The notes under the pieces were generated by a model. The model saw nothing but the letters and a program-made list of their open reading frames with translations. It ran no database searches and was not told where the DNA came from. The translations under genes and the position numbers were made by a program. This document shows, in pieces, positions 10,167 to 19,176 of a stretch of 64,000 nt of DNA. The stretch's first letter is position 1, and every line of letters begins with the position of its first letter. Source of the DNA: Hyphomicrobium album. GTDB lineage: Bacteria > Pseudomonadota > Alphaproteobacteria > Rhizobiales > Hyphomicrobiaceae. The stretch is from positions 1,798,001 to 1,862,000 of the forward strand of contig NZ_WMBQ01000001.1 of NCBI RefSeq assembly GCF_009708035.1, in the 5' to 3' direction.

Positions 10167-10937
10167 ATGCCCGATCAGTCAGGAAGCTCCCGCAAGCTAA
10201 CCGGTGGTTTTGACACCAACCTCGACTTCGACTTCGCCGATCCAGCCTGGGCGGCATTCGCCCGCTCGGCGGCCTGCAGCATCACGAGCTATACCGACCT
10301 CGATGTGCTGACGACGGGGCTACGCCAGCAGATGTTCGACTTCTCGTACCTGCCGTCATCCAACTGCTTCTTTCTGCGCGAAGCGCCGTATCGCGGCATC
10401 GTCAGCGCCATGACACCGATCACCAAGCGCGCCGCGCAAAGCAGCGTCTTCGTCGTCGCTAAGGAGAACCCGGCAACGAGTTGGCATCAGCTGCGCGGCA
10501 AACGGCTCGGGTACATCAACACCTACTGCACGACGAGCTACTTCTCGCCCTCGATTCTGCTGGCGCGCGAAGGTTTTGCGCTCAAGGACTTCTTCGATGC
10601 GTTCCCGGTTGCTGCCTGGCAGGGGCAGATCGATACGATGCTCAGCGGCGGCATCGACGCCACGATGGTCTATGAGGACGTTTGGCTAGCACAGCCGTCC
10701 AACGCCGAGCGCACCAAGGTGCTCGCCCGCCTCGACGGATTGCCGACACCGCCATTCATCGTCCACTCGAGTCTCGATGCCGCGGTCTGCGCGGAGCTGA
10801 AACAGACATTGCTCGGCCTGAAGCCGACGATCGAGGCAGGCACGCTCTACGCGGGCTTCGCCGACTATCAGGACGCGCGCATGCAGCGTTGGTTCGCCGA
10901 TCTCGCCGCGCTGCCCGGCCTGGCGCGCGCCGCCTAG
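10167..10937 (+). CDS. PhnD-like type II periplasmic-binding-fold protein, no signal peptide
   Basis: The 256-residue sequence resembles the substrate-binding proteins of phosphate/phosphonate ABC transporters. It has a two-lobe pattern with SVFVVAKEN, an LRGKRLGYINTYCTTSYFSP ligand-loop region and GGIDATMVYEDVW. The start at 10167 follows GAGGAA by eight bases. Neither this start nor the longer frame from 10122 encodes a signal peptide, and no permease or ATPase gene is adjacent. It may be a cytoplasmic sensor or enzyme using the same fold. It converges on xoxF, sharing the intergenic terminator region. Confidence 0.65.
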   Translation: MPDQSGSSRKLTGGFDTNLDFDFADPAWAAFARSAACSITSYTDLDVLTTGLRQQMFDFSYLPSSNCFFLREAPYRGIVSAMTPITKRAAQSSVFVVAKENPATSWHQLRGKRLGYINTYCTTSYFSPSILLAREGFALKDFFDAFPVAAWQGQIDTMLSGGIDATMVYEDVWLAQPSNAERTKVLARLDGLPTPPFIVHSSLDAAVCAELKQTLLGLKPTIEAGTLYAGFADYQDARMQRWFADLAALPGLARAA

Positions 10938-10956
10938 GGCAATCCCCACCGAACTG

Positions 10957-10991
10957 AAAAAGGGGCCGATGCAGGTGACTGCATCGGCCCC
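10957..10991 (-). terminator. Rho-independent terminator after xoxF
   Basis: A perfect 13-bp stem (10962-10974 with 10979-10991) and a 4-base loop. Read on the minus strand it is followed by TTTTT. It lies 36 bases past the xoxF stop. The left flank (five A residues on the plus strand) makes it directional for the minus strand, though the stem could also slow transcripts from the PhnD-like gene. Confidence 0.88.
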
Positions 10992-11026
10992 AAGTGCTCG
11001 CAAGCTTAGTACCCTTGGAGGAAGCG

Positions 11027-12844
11027 CTAAGGCAGCGAGAAGACCGTGAGCGAGCCGCCCAGTGCCGTGTACTGGGAAAGACCCGCGTAGCCGCCGACGG
11101 CGCCGAGACCGTCGGTTGGATTGGTGAGGCCCGCGGCGAGCCCGATGCCGGCCCAACCGCCGACGCCCGAGTAGACGCCGACGAACTGCTTTCCCTTGTG
11201 TGCGTAGGTGAAGACGTTGCCGATGATGCCGGACGGCGTGCGGAACCTGTACAGCTCCTTGCCCGTCTTCTGGTCGACCGCCTTCAGGTAGCCCTCGAGC
11301 GTGCCGTAGAAGGCGACGCCGCCGGCGGTGGCAAGGGCACCCGACCACACCGAGAACTTCTCCGGGTTCGACCAGACGATCTTCCCCTTCGAGGCGTCCC
11401 AGGCGATGAAGTTGCCGAGGTGCTTGTCGCCCTGCGGCGGATACATCGACAGCGTCGCTCCGACGTACGGCTGACCGGCGGTGTACTCCACCTTGAAGGG
11501 CTCGTAGTCCATGGCGACGTGGTTGGTCGGGACGTAGAACAGCTTGGTCAGCGGCGAGTAGGCAGCCGGCTGCTGATCCTTTGTGCCCAGCGCGGCCGGG
11601 ACGACATTGGTCGTGTTGACGTCCTGACCATTGGCGAAGGTCGAGTACTTGGCGACGACCGTCGGTCGGCCGTAGCGCTCGCTCTTCGGGTCGAGATCGA
11701 CGCCCGTCGACCAGTTGACGGCCGGATCGAACTTCTCGGCAACCAGCGGAATGCCACTCTGCCGATCGATCGTGTAGGCGAAACCGTTACGATCGAAGTG
11801 CACGAGCACGTTGTGCTTCTTGCCCTTCACATCGACGTCGTCGACGAGGATGGACTCGTTGATGCCGTCATAGTCCCACTCGTCGAACGGCGTGAGCTGG
11901 TAGGCCCAAGACGCGACGCCGGTGTCTGGATTGCGGGCGAAGATCGACATGGTCCACTTCTGGTCGATCGGCTTGCCGTCCGGTCCGGCGCGCTGCACCG
12001 GGTTCCAGGTCGAGGGATTGCCCGAGCCATAGTAGAAGAGGTCGATCTTCGGATCGTACGAGAACCAGCCCCACGTCGAGCCGCCGCCGATCTTCCACTG
12101 CTCGCCGTTCCAAGTCTTCAAGGAGGAATCCTTGCCGACGGGCTTGCCGAGCGATGTCGTCTTCTCGGGGTCGAACAGAATCTGGTCGTCCGGCCCCACC
12201 GAGTAGCCGCGCCAGGCGCGCGAACCGTCGGCGATGTTGTAGGCGGTCACGTAGCCCTGCACGCCGAACTCGGCGCCAGAGATGCCGACGATCACCTTGT
12301 CCTTGATGACGATGGGGGCATTGGTGCCGGTCTCGCCGCGCTTCACGTCGCCGTTGACGGACTTCCACGCCTCCCTGCCGGTCTTGGCGTCGAGCGCCAC
12401 CAGCGAAGTATCCGCCTGATAAAGGAAGATCTTGCCGTCGGCATAGGCGAGGCCGCGGTTCACAGTATCGCAGCACATGATCGGGATGACGGCGGGATCC
12501 TGCTTCGGCTCGTACTTCCAGATGATCTTGTTCTCATCGTCGAGGTTCAGGGCGTAGACGATGTTGGGATACGGCGTGTGCACGTAGATCGTGTTGCCGA
12601 TGACGAGCGGCGAGCCTTCGTGGCCGCGCAGCACGCCGGTCGAGAACGTCCAGGCGACCTTCAGGTCCTTGACGTTGCTGGTGTTGATCTGGTCGAGCTT
12701 GGAATAGCGTTGCAGCGAGTAATCGCCGCTTTGCGAGGCCCAATTGTTCGGGTCGCTCGTCAGTTTCAATACGTCGTCATTTGCCATCGCCGGGCTGCAC
12801 AAAGCCATTGCGGCGAGTAGCGCGATAGGAACCGCACCACGCAT
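11027..12844 (-). CDS. xoxF: Lanthanide-dependent PQQ methanol dehydrogenase XoxF
   Basis: Periplasmic quinoprotein that oxidises methanol (and often formaldehyde) with PQQ. It has 605 residues with a signal peptide cleaved after about residue 21 (CSPAMA). Visible active-site features are the vicinal cysteines C124-C125 ([11 protein letters not shown]), E192 (SGAEFG), N276 (GSGNPSTW) and D324 in EWDYDGINE. The extra aspartate D326 two residues after the catalytic D324 marks the lanthanide-using XoxF type rather than the calcium MxaF type, which has Ala there. No xoxG cytochrome or xoxJ gene is adjacent. The overall sequence looks like the XoxF5 clade of alphaproteobacteria. Confidence 0.96.
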   Translation of the reverse strand: MRGAVPIALLAAMALCSPAMANDDVLKLTSDPNNWASQSGDYSLQRYSKLDQINTSNVKDLKVAWTFSTGVLRGHEGSPLVIGNTIYVHTPYPNIVYALNLDDENKIIWKYEPKQDPAVIPIMCCDTVNRGLAYADGKIFLYQADTSLVALDAKTGREAWKSVNGDVKRGETGTNAPIVIKDKVIVGISGAEFGVQGYVTAYNIADGSRAWRGYSVGPDDQILFDPEKTTSLGKPVGKDSSLKTWNGEQWKIGGGSTWGWFSYDPKIDLFYYGSGNPSTWNPVQRAGPDGKPIDQKWTMSIFARNPDTGVASWAYQLTPFDEWDYDGINESILVDDVDVKGKKHNVLVHFDRNGFAYTIDRQSGIPLVAEKFDPAVNWSTGVDLDPKSERYGRPTVVAKYSTFANGQDVNTTNVVPAALGTKDQQPAAYSPLTKLFYVPTNHVAMDYEPFKVEYTAGQPYVGATLSMYPPQGDKHLGNFIAWDASKGKIVWSNPEKFSVWSGALATAGGVAFYGTLEGYLKAVDQKTGKELYRFRTPSGIIGNVFTYAHKGKQFVGVYSGVGGWAGIGLAAGLTNPTDGLGAVGGYAGLSQYTALGGSLTVFSLP

Positions 12845-13024
12845 TGCCTTTTCTCCTCCACTTACGGACTTACGTCCTTCAACCGAGACATTTTGTCGTC
12901 CTCGGCGGGAGGAATGAGAACATCAGCTCGGGCAAACGGCGAACGAAGATGATCTGCTAAACAATTCTGAATAAGCAAATCGACTTCTCGCGCCGCGCCC
13001 GAGCTGTGCCCACCGTCGTGCGCA

Positions 13025-13231
13025 TCAGGTCTTGGCGTAGCGCCCCGCGCGGCGGCAGGACCACTTCATGATTTTCCAGCCGGGATGCTCGCCGACCCAC
13101 TTCGCCATCTGTGGTGGCGCCTGCATCAAGCACTGCATCGGTGTGAGGTTCTCGCTGGAATACATGAGGCCGACATCGCGGCAGCTCTCGGGCTTGTCGA
13201 CGAGACAGGCGAGAAGTACGAGTTCGATCAT
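13025..13231 (-). CDS. Small cysteine-containing protein, conserved type
   Basis: A 68-residue product with a short hydrophobic N-terminus (MIELVLLACLV) and four cysteines, followed by a Trp-rich segment (KWVGEHPGWKIMKW). The start is preceded by GAAGGTG at proper spacing. Small proteins of this pattern are familiar in Hyphomicrobiales but have no known function. It may be exported, although the hydrophobic stretch is too short for a confident signal peptide. Confidence 0.6.
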   Translation of the reverse strand: MIELVLLACLVDKPESCRDVGLMYSSENLTPMQCLMQAPPQMAKWVGEHPGWKIMKWSCRRAGRYAKT

Positions 13232-13686
13232 GTTGACACCTTCGTTGGATCAGCGGTCATCCAGGCGTCATCCCTTCGTTCGTTTCTCATTGGGGGCCTC
13301 GGCCCCGGTACTACGCAAGGCTAGTCGTCCCCAATGCCGCGGGGATAAACCCACCCTCGATGCGGGTGGGGCGGCAATTGCAGCGGCTATTCGGGAAGCG
13401 GTCTCGTCGATCAGCGGGCGCGCATACAGGGACAGCCCATCAGCGGCGTGCTGACGGGCAGGACCGAAACGATGGTGAGCGCGGCGATCGACATTTGCAG
13501 CTCTTCGGCGACGAATGAGCCACGACGCTAGGGCGCACCGTTGCGCCGCCAAACCAATTTGATCAGCAAACGTTATTCCTGGTGCTGAATAGGCCGTCCG
13601 AGCCCACCGCTAAGTGCGGCTACCACCTTCGGTAGCGACGCGAATCGCGGCACTAGAGGGGAAGGAGAAACGGGCGCAGGATAATC
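13232..13686. other. 455-base gap without a convincing gene
   Basis: The only long frame here (13268-13552, minus) has no homology signal, biased composition and no ribosome site. A 7-bp hairpin at 13350-13370 lacks a T-tract. The right end must hold the promoter of the outer-membrane gene at 13687. I see nothing else that I can name. Confidence 0.5.
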
Positions 13687-15315
13687 ATGCGACATCTTGC
13701 ATGGGCCATCATGCTGGCCAGCGCAGCTGCCTATCCCGCGCACGCGCAAGAGTCGGAAGCCGTCCGCTACGATTGGAGCGGCTTCTATATCGGCGCGCAC
13801 CTCGGCGGCGGCTTGCAGCTCTCGGACGTCAACGACCCGTTCGGGCCGTCGATGTACGGCGACACGGTACGCACTCCTGGTCCGCTCGCCGGTGGCCAGG
13901 CTGGCTACAATTGGCAATTTGGCCAGACGCTCCTCGGCATCGAGGGCGAGCTCGGCTGGGCCGACTTCTTCGCCACGAACACGTGCCTCGCCTACTCGGG
14001 CTTCTACGTCAGCGCCAATTGCGAGGACGACACCAACGCGCTCGCCACCCTTGCCGCGCGCCTCGGTTGGATCGTCGGCACGGACGGCGGGACGCTACTG
14101 TACGGCAAGGCGGGCGGTGCCTGGTTGAACGGCGACTTGGAGGCCACGACCAACGGCGGCGCGGGGACCCCGACAACGTCGAGCGGAGATTCCCGCTTCG
14201 GGTGGATGCTGGGCGCCGGCGCCGAGCGCATGCTGTCGCGGCAGTGGTCGGTGAAGGCCGAGTACGACTACCTCAATTTCGGCAGCAGCAGCCTGACCAC
14301 GCCGCAGGGATTCTTCCAGCCGGTGCCGAGCGGCAACCCCGCCGACATGGTGCAAACAGCCTCGACGGGTACGAACGTTTCGACGGATGCGCACCTGTTC
14401 AAGCTCGGCGTCAATTATCACCTCGGCGGCGGTGCGGGCGAGGTGATCGAAACGCCGGCGCTCCGGCCGATCATCGGCACGACGCTCGAGGTCGGCGCCC
14501 GCTACGTGTTCGGCTGGGGGCGCTTCCAGAAGGATCTCGGCATCCAGGGCGCGGGGCTGTCGTCACTCGCCTCGCGGCTCACCTATTCGGGCATGAACAC
14601 CCAGGGCGGCGAGCTCTTCGCGCGGGCCGACCTGCCGAACGGCTTCATGGCCAAAGGCTTCATCGGCTCGGGCAACGGCGGAGGCAGCCTCAACGACGAG
14701 GACTGGGCGGTGCCGTTCGCGGTCTTCGTGCCCTATTCCAACACCTGGTCGAAGGTGGACGACTCGATCCGCTACGGCGTCATCGATGCCGGCTACGATG
14801 TCTGGCACGACCAGCTGGTGCGCGTGACGCCGTTCGTCGGCTACAGCCAGTTCCACCAGTACATGGAGGGCTTCGGCTGCGTCCAGATCGCCAACCCGAA
14901 CTCCGACTGCGGCACGTCGATCCCGGTTTCGGTCGCGGTCATCTCCGAGGACGACACGTGGCATGCCCTGCGCCTCGGAATTGCCGCGGATCTGCAGATT
15001 GTGCCTGGCCTAACGCTAACGGCCGATGCCGCCTACCTCCCCTACGTTCGGATCAACGGCGTCGACGACCACCTTCTCCGTTCGCTCGTGTCACCGGAAT
15101 GGGCAACCGGCACCGGAGCGCAATTGGAGCTCATTCTCGCCTACACCCTAACCGACCAGTTGAAGATCGGCGTCGGCGGTCGCTACTGGACCATGTGGAC
15201 GGAGAGCGGCACGGTGGATTTCGGCGATAGCGGCACCTACGTACCGATGCGCTTTTCGGTCGAGCAGGCAGCGCTGCTCTTCCAAGGCTCGCTCAGCTTC
15301 GATAGCTCGCCCTGA
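13687..15315 (+). CDS. Outer-membrane protein: Omp25-like barrel fused to an omptin-like protease barrel
   Basis: 542 residues with a signal peptide ending near AHAQ (residue 21). Residues 28-245 look like an Omp25/Omp31 8-stranded barrel (DWSGFYIGAHLGG at the start, LFKLGVNYHL as last strand). Residues 260-540 resemble the omptin family of outer-membrane aspartyl-type proteases. The two catalytic pairs seem kept: D337/D339 in LNDEDW (compare D83/D85 of OmpT) and D460/H462 in GVDDHLL (compare D210/H212), at about the right distance. The omptin assignment comes from motif comparison by eye. It may cleave peptides at the cell surface; the substrate is unknown. Confidence 0.75.
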   Translation: MRHLAWAIMLASAAAYPAHAQESEAVRYDWSGFYIGAHLGGGLQLSDVNDPFGPSMYGDTVRTPGPLAGGQAGYNWQFGQTLLGIEGELGWADFFATNTCLAYSGFYVSANCEDDTNALATLAARLGWIVGTDGGTLLYGKAGGAWLNGDLEATTNGGAGTPTTSSGDSRFGWMLGAGAERMLSRQWSVKAEYDYLNFGSSSLTTPQGFFQPVPSGNPADMVQTASTGTNVSTDAHLFKLGVNYHLGGGAGEVIETPALRPIIGTTLEVGARYVFGWGRFQKDLGIQGAGLSSLASRLTYSGMNTQGGELFARADLPNGFMAKGFIGSGNGGGSLNDEDWAVPFAVFVPYSNTWSKVDDSIRYGVIDAGYDVWHDQLVRVTPFVGYSQFHQYMEGFGCVQIANPNSDCGTSIPVSVAVISEDDTWHALRLGIAADLQIVPGLTLTADAAYLPYVRINGVDDHLLRSLVSPEWATGTGAQLELILAYTLTDQLKIGVGGRYWTMWTESGTVDFGDSGTYVPMRFSVEQAALLFQGSLSFDSSP

Positions 15316-15426
15316 CGACCCGTATCCCGGACACTCCGCAACGCGAAATTAACGCGACTGACCGACCCTGCGCCTCTCTGCCGGCGTCGAAAATTGCCAA
15401 TGCCGGCGTCATTTCCGGGAGCCAAC

Positions 15427-16683
15427 ATGGACAAGCTTTCGCGTCGCGATGTGCTCGTGGCGACGGCGGCTGGCGGACTGATCACCGCAGCCGCGACGGC
15501 GCAGGCAGCAACCTTCGGCAATCCCGACGAACCGCCGCAGGGCGCGATCAACACGCTCGACAATCCATCGAGCACGACGATCATCGGCCCGAATAACCCT
15601 GCATTGTCGGGACAGTTTCCCGGCGCGGTCTCCCCGCCGGCGACCGACGTCGGCTCGTTGCCGATGTTCTGGGCGTCCTTCAACAACGCTCCGCGCCGCA
15701 TCCAGAACGGTGGCTGGGCGCGGCAGGTCACCCAGGAAGATTTTCAGATCTCGGAGTCCATCTCCGGCGTGAACATGCGCCTGACCCGCGGCGGCATCCG
15801 CGAGATGCACTGGCACGTGTTCGCCGAATGGGCATTCGTGACCAAGGGCGTGTGCCGCATCACCACCATCGATCAGGAGGGTCGCGCCAACGTCGAGGAC
15901 GTGCGCGAGGGCGGCCTTTGGTACTTTCCCCCGGGGCTTCCGCACTCGCTGCAGGGCGTGGGCGAGGACGGCTGCGAGTTCGTCATCTGCTTCGACAACG
16001 GCAAGGCCTCGGAATTCGACACCCTGCTCCTGACCGAGTGGATGGCGCATACTCAGCCGGACGTTCTGGCGCTCAATTTCGGCGTACCAGCGGAGGCGTT
16101 CAGCAAGGTGCCGCTGACGGATCTCTATATTTTCCAAGGCAAGATGCCCGGCCCTATCGAGACAGATCGGCAGGAGGCCCAGGGCAACGCCGGCGTGCCG
16201 AAGCTGCGCTCGAGCTTCTCGCTCATCGACACGGCCCCCGTGAAGAAGACGCGCGGCGGCGAGGTTCGCATCGCCGACTCGAGCAATTTTGAAATTTCCA
16301 AGACGATCGCTGCGGCGCTGGTGCGCATCCACCCGAAGGGCATGCGCGAAATGCATTGGCACCCGAACGCCGACGAATGGTTGTACATCATCGAGGGAGA
16401 GGGCGAGCTGACGGTCTTCGAGACCGGCCCCAACGCGGTAACGCAGAATTTCAATGCGGGCGACATCGGCTACGTCAAGCGCTCGCAGGGCCACTACCTG
16501 CGCAATACGGGTCTCACCGACCTGGTCTATCTCGAGGTCTTCCGCGCCGCGCACTTTGCCGACGTATCGCTGTGTGAGTGGCTGACGCGCACGCCGCGCG
16601 CCATGGTCACGCAGACGCTGAAGGTCGACGCGGAGACAATTGGACGCTTTCCAGACGGTAAGCCGGTGATACTGCCCGTTTGA
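15427..16683 (+). CDS. oxdC: Oxalate decarboxylase, bicupin, Tat-exported
   Basis: Manganese bicupin that converts oxalate to formate and CO2. 418 residues, starting with a twin-arginine signal (SRRDVLVATAAGG). The start at 15427 follows CGGGAG at normal spacing. Cupin 1 has metal ligands H128, H130, E134 and H173; cupin 2 has MHWHPNADEW and a later GHYLRN histidine. The lid loop over site 1 reads S195-E196-F197-D198-T199, against SENST in the Bacillus enzyme, so the catalytic Glu is kept but two neighbours differ. The reaction happens in the periplasm; formate fits the C1 setting. Confidence is lower on decarboxylase versus oxidase activity. Confidence 0.88.
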   Translation: MDKLSRRDVLVATAAGGLITAAATAQAATFGNPDEPPQGAINTLDNPSSTTIIGPNNPALSGQFPGAVSPPATDVGSLPMFWASFNNAPRRIQNGGWARQVTQEDFQISESISGVNMRLTRGGIREMHWHVFAEWAFVTKGVCRITTIDQEGRANVEDVREGGLWYFPPGLPHSLQGVGEDGCEFVICFDNGKASEFDTLLLTEWMAHTQPDVLALNFGVPAEAFSKVPLTDLYIFQGKMPGPIETDRQEAQGNAGVPKLRSSFSLIDTAPVKKTRGGEVRIADSSNFEISKTIAAALVRIHPKGMREMHWHPNADEWLYIIEGEGELTVFETGPNAVTQNFNAGDIGYVKRSQGHYLRNTGLTDLVYLEVFRAAHFADVSLCEWLTRTPRAMVTQTLKVDAETIGRFPDGKPVILPV

Positions 16684-16700
16684 TGGAGAGATGACGCGGC

Positions 16701-17543
16701 TCAGGCCGACGCCTTGCGCTCCATGCCCACAATGCCGACAGCGGGGTTGAAGAAGACGAGCGATGATACCGCCTGCGACTTGGCACGGTACATGGCCACG
16801 TCTGCGTGGCGCATGATCTTCTCGACAGTGTCCCCGTCCTTGGGAAAAAGCGCCGCGCCGACGGCGACGCCGATCGCATGGGACATTCCGCCGGCCTTCA
16901 CGTTGTCGCGCAGGGCGGCGATGAAGCGGTCACCTATGGTGCGGGCGTCGGTCTCGTCCACGTCACGCGACAGCACCGCGAACTCATCGCCCCCGAGGCG
17001 GGCGAGAATATCGCTGCTGCGCGCCGCCCGGCGGAAGCGTGCGACGACCGCCTTCAGGACCTCGTCGCCCATAGCGTGTCCGTAGCGGTCGTTGACCCCC
17101 TTGAAGCCGTTGAGGTCGAGCAGAAACACGGCGTGCGACCTGCCCGGCACCGGGCTCACCTTGGTGGCGATATCGACGGCATCGAGCAGCACCCGACGGT
17201 TGGGCAAGCTGGTCAGCGGATCCTGCATCGCCAGAACGCGCAAGGCATGCATCTCCGATGCGAGCATCTCCGGGCTGAGAGTGTCGGTCGCAGCATCCCT
17301 CAGACGGCGGGAGATGAAGGTCCATACGCACGCGGCACCGACGCCGCCGAGCAGCACGGCTTCTGCAGGCGAGATCTCGCGGCTCGGATAGGCGAGCGAG
17401 GCGATGAAGGCGAAGATGTCGTAGTGCTGGGCCATGAGCACTGCGAAAAGCATGATCGCGGACAGCACGACGAAGTCGCGCAGGCTCGACCAGGGATGCT
17501 CGGCAATCGCTGCAAGAACAGTTCTTGGTCCGACCGGCTTCAC
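16701..17543 (-). CDS. Membrane-bound diguanylate cyclase (GGDEF)
   Basis: 280 residues: two N-terminal membrane helices (about 23-40 and 60-77) with almost no periplasmic loop, then a GGDEF domain from about residue 106. The active-site signature GGDEF is intact (184-188), and an RxxD inhibitory site (R175-D178) lies five residues before it, so product inhibition by c-di-GMP is expected. GTG start at 17543 with GAGGGA upstream. It converges on oxdC. There is no recognisable sensor domain, so the input signal is unknown. Confidence 0.9.
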   Translation of the reverse strand: MKPVGPRTVLAAIAEHPWSSLRDFVVLSAIMLFAVLMAQHYDIFAFIASLAYPSREISPAEAVLLGGVGAACVWTFISRRLRDAATDTLSPEMLASEMHALRVLAMQDPLTSLPNRRVLLDAVDIATKVSPVPGRSHAVFLLDLNGFKGVNDRYGHAMGDEVLKAVVARFRRAARSSDILARLGGDEFAVLSRDVDETDARTIGDRFIAALRDNVKAGGMSHAIGVAVGAALFPKDGDTVEKIMRHADVAMYRAKSQAVSSLVFFNPAVGIVGMERKASA

Positions 17544-17682
17544 GAAACGTCCCTCAGAGCAAAGAGCGCCGCAGACTAGCCGCGGCGCCCTTCAGGAAGC
17601 GTTAAGTGTATTGGTTGTCGGTGTGTTGCTGGATGATCCTTACACGGAAATCTTCGCGCGCGCGCCGGCGCGACCTAAGAAA

Positions 17683-18414
17683 CTATTGCACCGATGCCGG
17701 TCGCCAACCCGCGGCGGCCGCTTCGGACTCGCTGCAGAACCAGCGCTCGCCCTTGGTGGCCTCGATCTTGACCTTCCCGTACCAGGGGCTCCACGGCATG
17801 TGATAGATGTGGCCGTGCTCGGTGACGTTGCCCTTGATCGCGCACCCCTGCGGCGCAGCCTGCTCGGCGCCGGCCCAACGCTTCTCGCGATAGACCCACG
17901 CGGGCTCGGCATCGCCCTGCCAGATGCCCACACGCTGCGTGCGCGCCGTGCCTTCCTGCTGAACATAGGTTTGCGAGTACTTCACGAACGCCCACGCATA
18001 GCCTTCGCGCACCATCTGCGCATTGATGTCGTTTCCGTCGACGAAGCAGATGCCGAGCATGCGCCCGTACTTGTCGTCGCCGCGGCTTTCGCAGTTTACG
18101 GAACGCTTGGCGACGAGCGCGGCCAGCCGGTCGGCAGCGGCAGAGCCGCACTTCCAGGAGCCGATCAAGCGACGGCCGCAGGTCTGACCCATCTCGGGGG
18201 CGTCAATGCCTTCAAGCCTAATGTGGCGGCCATCGATCTCGAGCGTGTCGCCGTCAATGACCCGCGCCCGGCCGCTCAATGCCCCATGCTCCGCGACGGA
18301 GCGGGCCGCGGTCTCGCGCGGCGGGATCACGGACAAGAGACCAAGCGCAACAACGCCAGCCAGCGCAGACGCCACCGGGCGGCGGTAGATCCACTTCTTC
18401 AGATACCTATTCAT
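17683..18414 (-). CDS. Anchored thermonuclease-like protein with C-terminal sunset-type domain
   Basis: 243 residues with an N-terminal hydrophobic anchor or signal (about 13-30). Residues 45-165 are a staphylococcal-nuclease (OB) fold: ARVIDGDTLEIDGRHIRLEGIDAPE, then GDDKYGRMLG and REGYAWAF. The arginine and acid positions of active SNase domains appear present. The C-terminus (about 190-240: CAIKGNV, GHIYHMPWSPWY, GERWFCSESEAAAAGW) matches the small sunset domain often paired with SNase or DNA/RNA-processing domains. Probably an extracytoplasmic nuclease; activity is not proven. It stands alone between the cyclase and infA. Confidence 0.78.
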   Translation of the reverse strand: MNRYLKKWIYRRPVASALAGVVALGLLSVIPPRETAARSVAEHGALSGRARVIDGDTLEIDGRHIRLEGIDAPEMGQTCGRRLIGSWKCGSAAADRLAALVAKRSVNCESRGDDKYGRMLGICFVDGNDINAQMVREGYAWAFVKYSQTYVQQEGTARTQRVGIWQGDAEPAWVYREKRWAGAEQAAPQGCAIKGNVTEHGHIYHMPWSPWYGKVKIEATKGERWFCSESEAAAAGWRPASVQ

Positions 18415-18564
18415 GCACGCGACGTTGACTGAGTCGCGTGGCTGACCCTCGGCTAAATCATGGAGCCGCTATACAACCGCGCACACAATTTCGCGCGACC
18501 GGAAACGCCAAGAGCGCCGCGGCAATCGCGACGCTCCTCGTTCAAATCACAAGGCTTCCTAGTC

Positions 18565-18855
18565 TCAGCGGCGGCGGAAGTTGCCGGGACCGCCAGGGCG
18601 CTGCGGCGGCGGTGGGCCGCCTCCGCCTGGACGAGTGTCCTTGTGGCGGAAGTTGATGCGCCCTTTGGTGAGATCGTACGGCGTCATCTCAATGGTGACT
18701 TTATCGCCGGCAAGGATGCGGATGCGGTTCTTCTTCATGCGTCCGGATGTGTAGGCGACAACCTCATGTCCGTTGTCGAGCTTGACGCGGCAGCGTGCAT
18801 CGGGAAGCACCTCCACCACCACGCCTTCAAACTCGAGCATCTCTTCCTTCGCCAT
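18565..18855 (-). CDS. infA: Translation initiation factor IF-1 with a Pro/Gly-rich tail
   Basis: IF-1 blocks the ribosomal A site during initiation. The S1-like OB domain covers residues 1-72 ([18 protein letters not shown] to [10 protein letters not shown]). The product continues for about 20 more residues of Gly, Pro and Arg ([11 protein letters not shown] end), making 96 residues against the usual 72. Start at 18855 has AAGGA six bases upstream. The extra tail is basic at the end and may contact RNA; this is inference. Upstream lies the cold-shock gene in the same direction. Confidence 0.93.
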   Translation of the reverse strand: MAKEEMLEFEGVVVEVLPDARCRVKLDNGHEVVAYTSGRMKKNRIRILAGDKVTIEMTPYDLTKGRINFRHKDTRPGGGGPPPPQRPGGPGNFRRR

Positions 18856-18920
18856 CAGGGTCCTTGCTGGGCGACGCAGCGGGCGCACTGGCCGCCCGGC
18901 ATCGATGCCTAGAAAATGGT

Positions 18921-18946
18921 AGGGGAGCAGACGCGCCTGCTCCCCT
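18921..18946 (-). terminator. Probable terminator after the cold-shock gene
   Basis: A perfect 10-bp stem (18921-18930 with 18937-18946) with a 6-base loop. On the minus strand it is followed after a short spacer by ATTTTC. It lies 24 bases past the cold-shock stop codon. The T-tract is short and slightly displaced. Confidence 0.7.
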
Positions 18947-18969
18947 TGAAGCGGAATGCTCCGCGGTTC

Positions 18970-19176
18970 TTACATCGGGCGCAGGTTGACTGCTGCGACC
19001 TTGCCGTTGCGACCAGTCTCGGTCTCGTAAGCGATCTTCTGTCCCTCACGAAGCGTCGAGAGACCAGCGCGCTCAACTGCCGAGATGTGCACGAAAACGT
19101 CGTTGCCGCCTTCATCCGGCTGGATGAAGCCGTAGCCCTTCTGGCCGTTGAACCACTTCACAGTGCCGTTTGCCAT
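18970..19176 (-). CDS. Cold-shock domain protein (CspA family)
   Basis: 68 residues forming a single cold-shock domain that binds single-stranded RNA and DNA. RNP1 is KGYGFI and RNP2 is DVFVHIS. The start at 19176 gives MANGTVKWFN, the normal beginning of the family, with GGAGAG upstream; a longer frame from 19194 lacks homology. Alphaproteobacteria carry several copies, and which one this is cannot be told from sequence. The long untranslated stretch upstream (to 19540) would fit a leader, but I see no named thermosensor element. Confidence 0.93.
   Translation of the reverse strand: MANGTVKWFNGQKGYGFIQPDEGGNDVFVHISAVERAGLSTLREGQKIAYETETGRNGKVAAVNLRPM

Noticed and set aside
13268-13552. 94-residue minus-strand frame in the gap before the outer-membrane gene
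   Set aside because: No ribosome site, Arg/Ala-rich shadow-like composition, no homology pattern.
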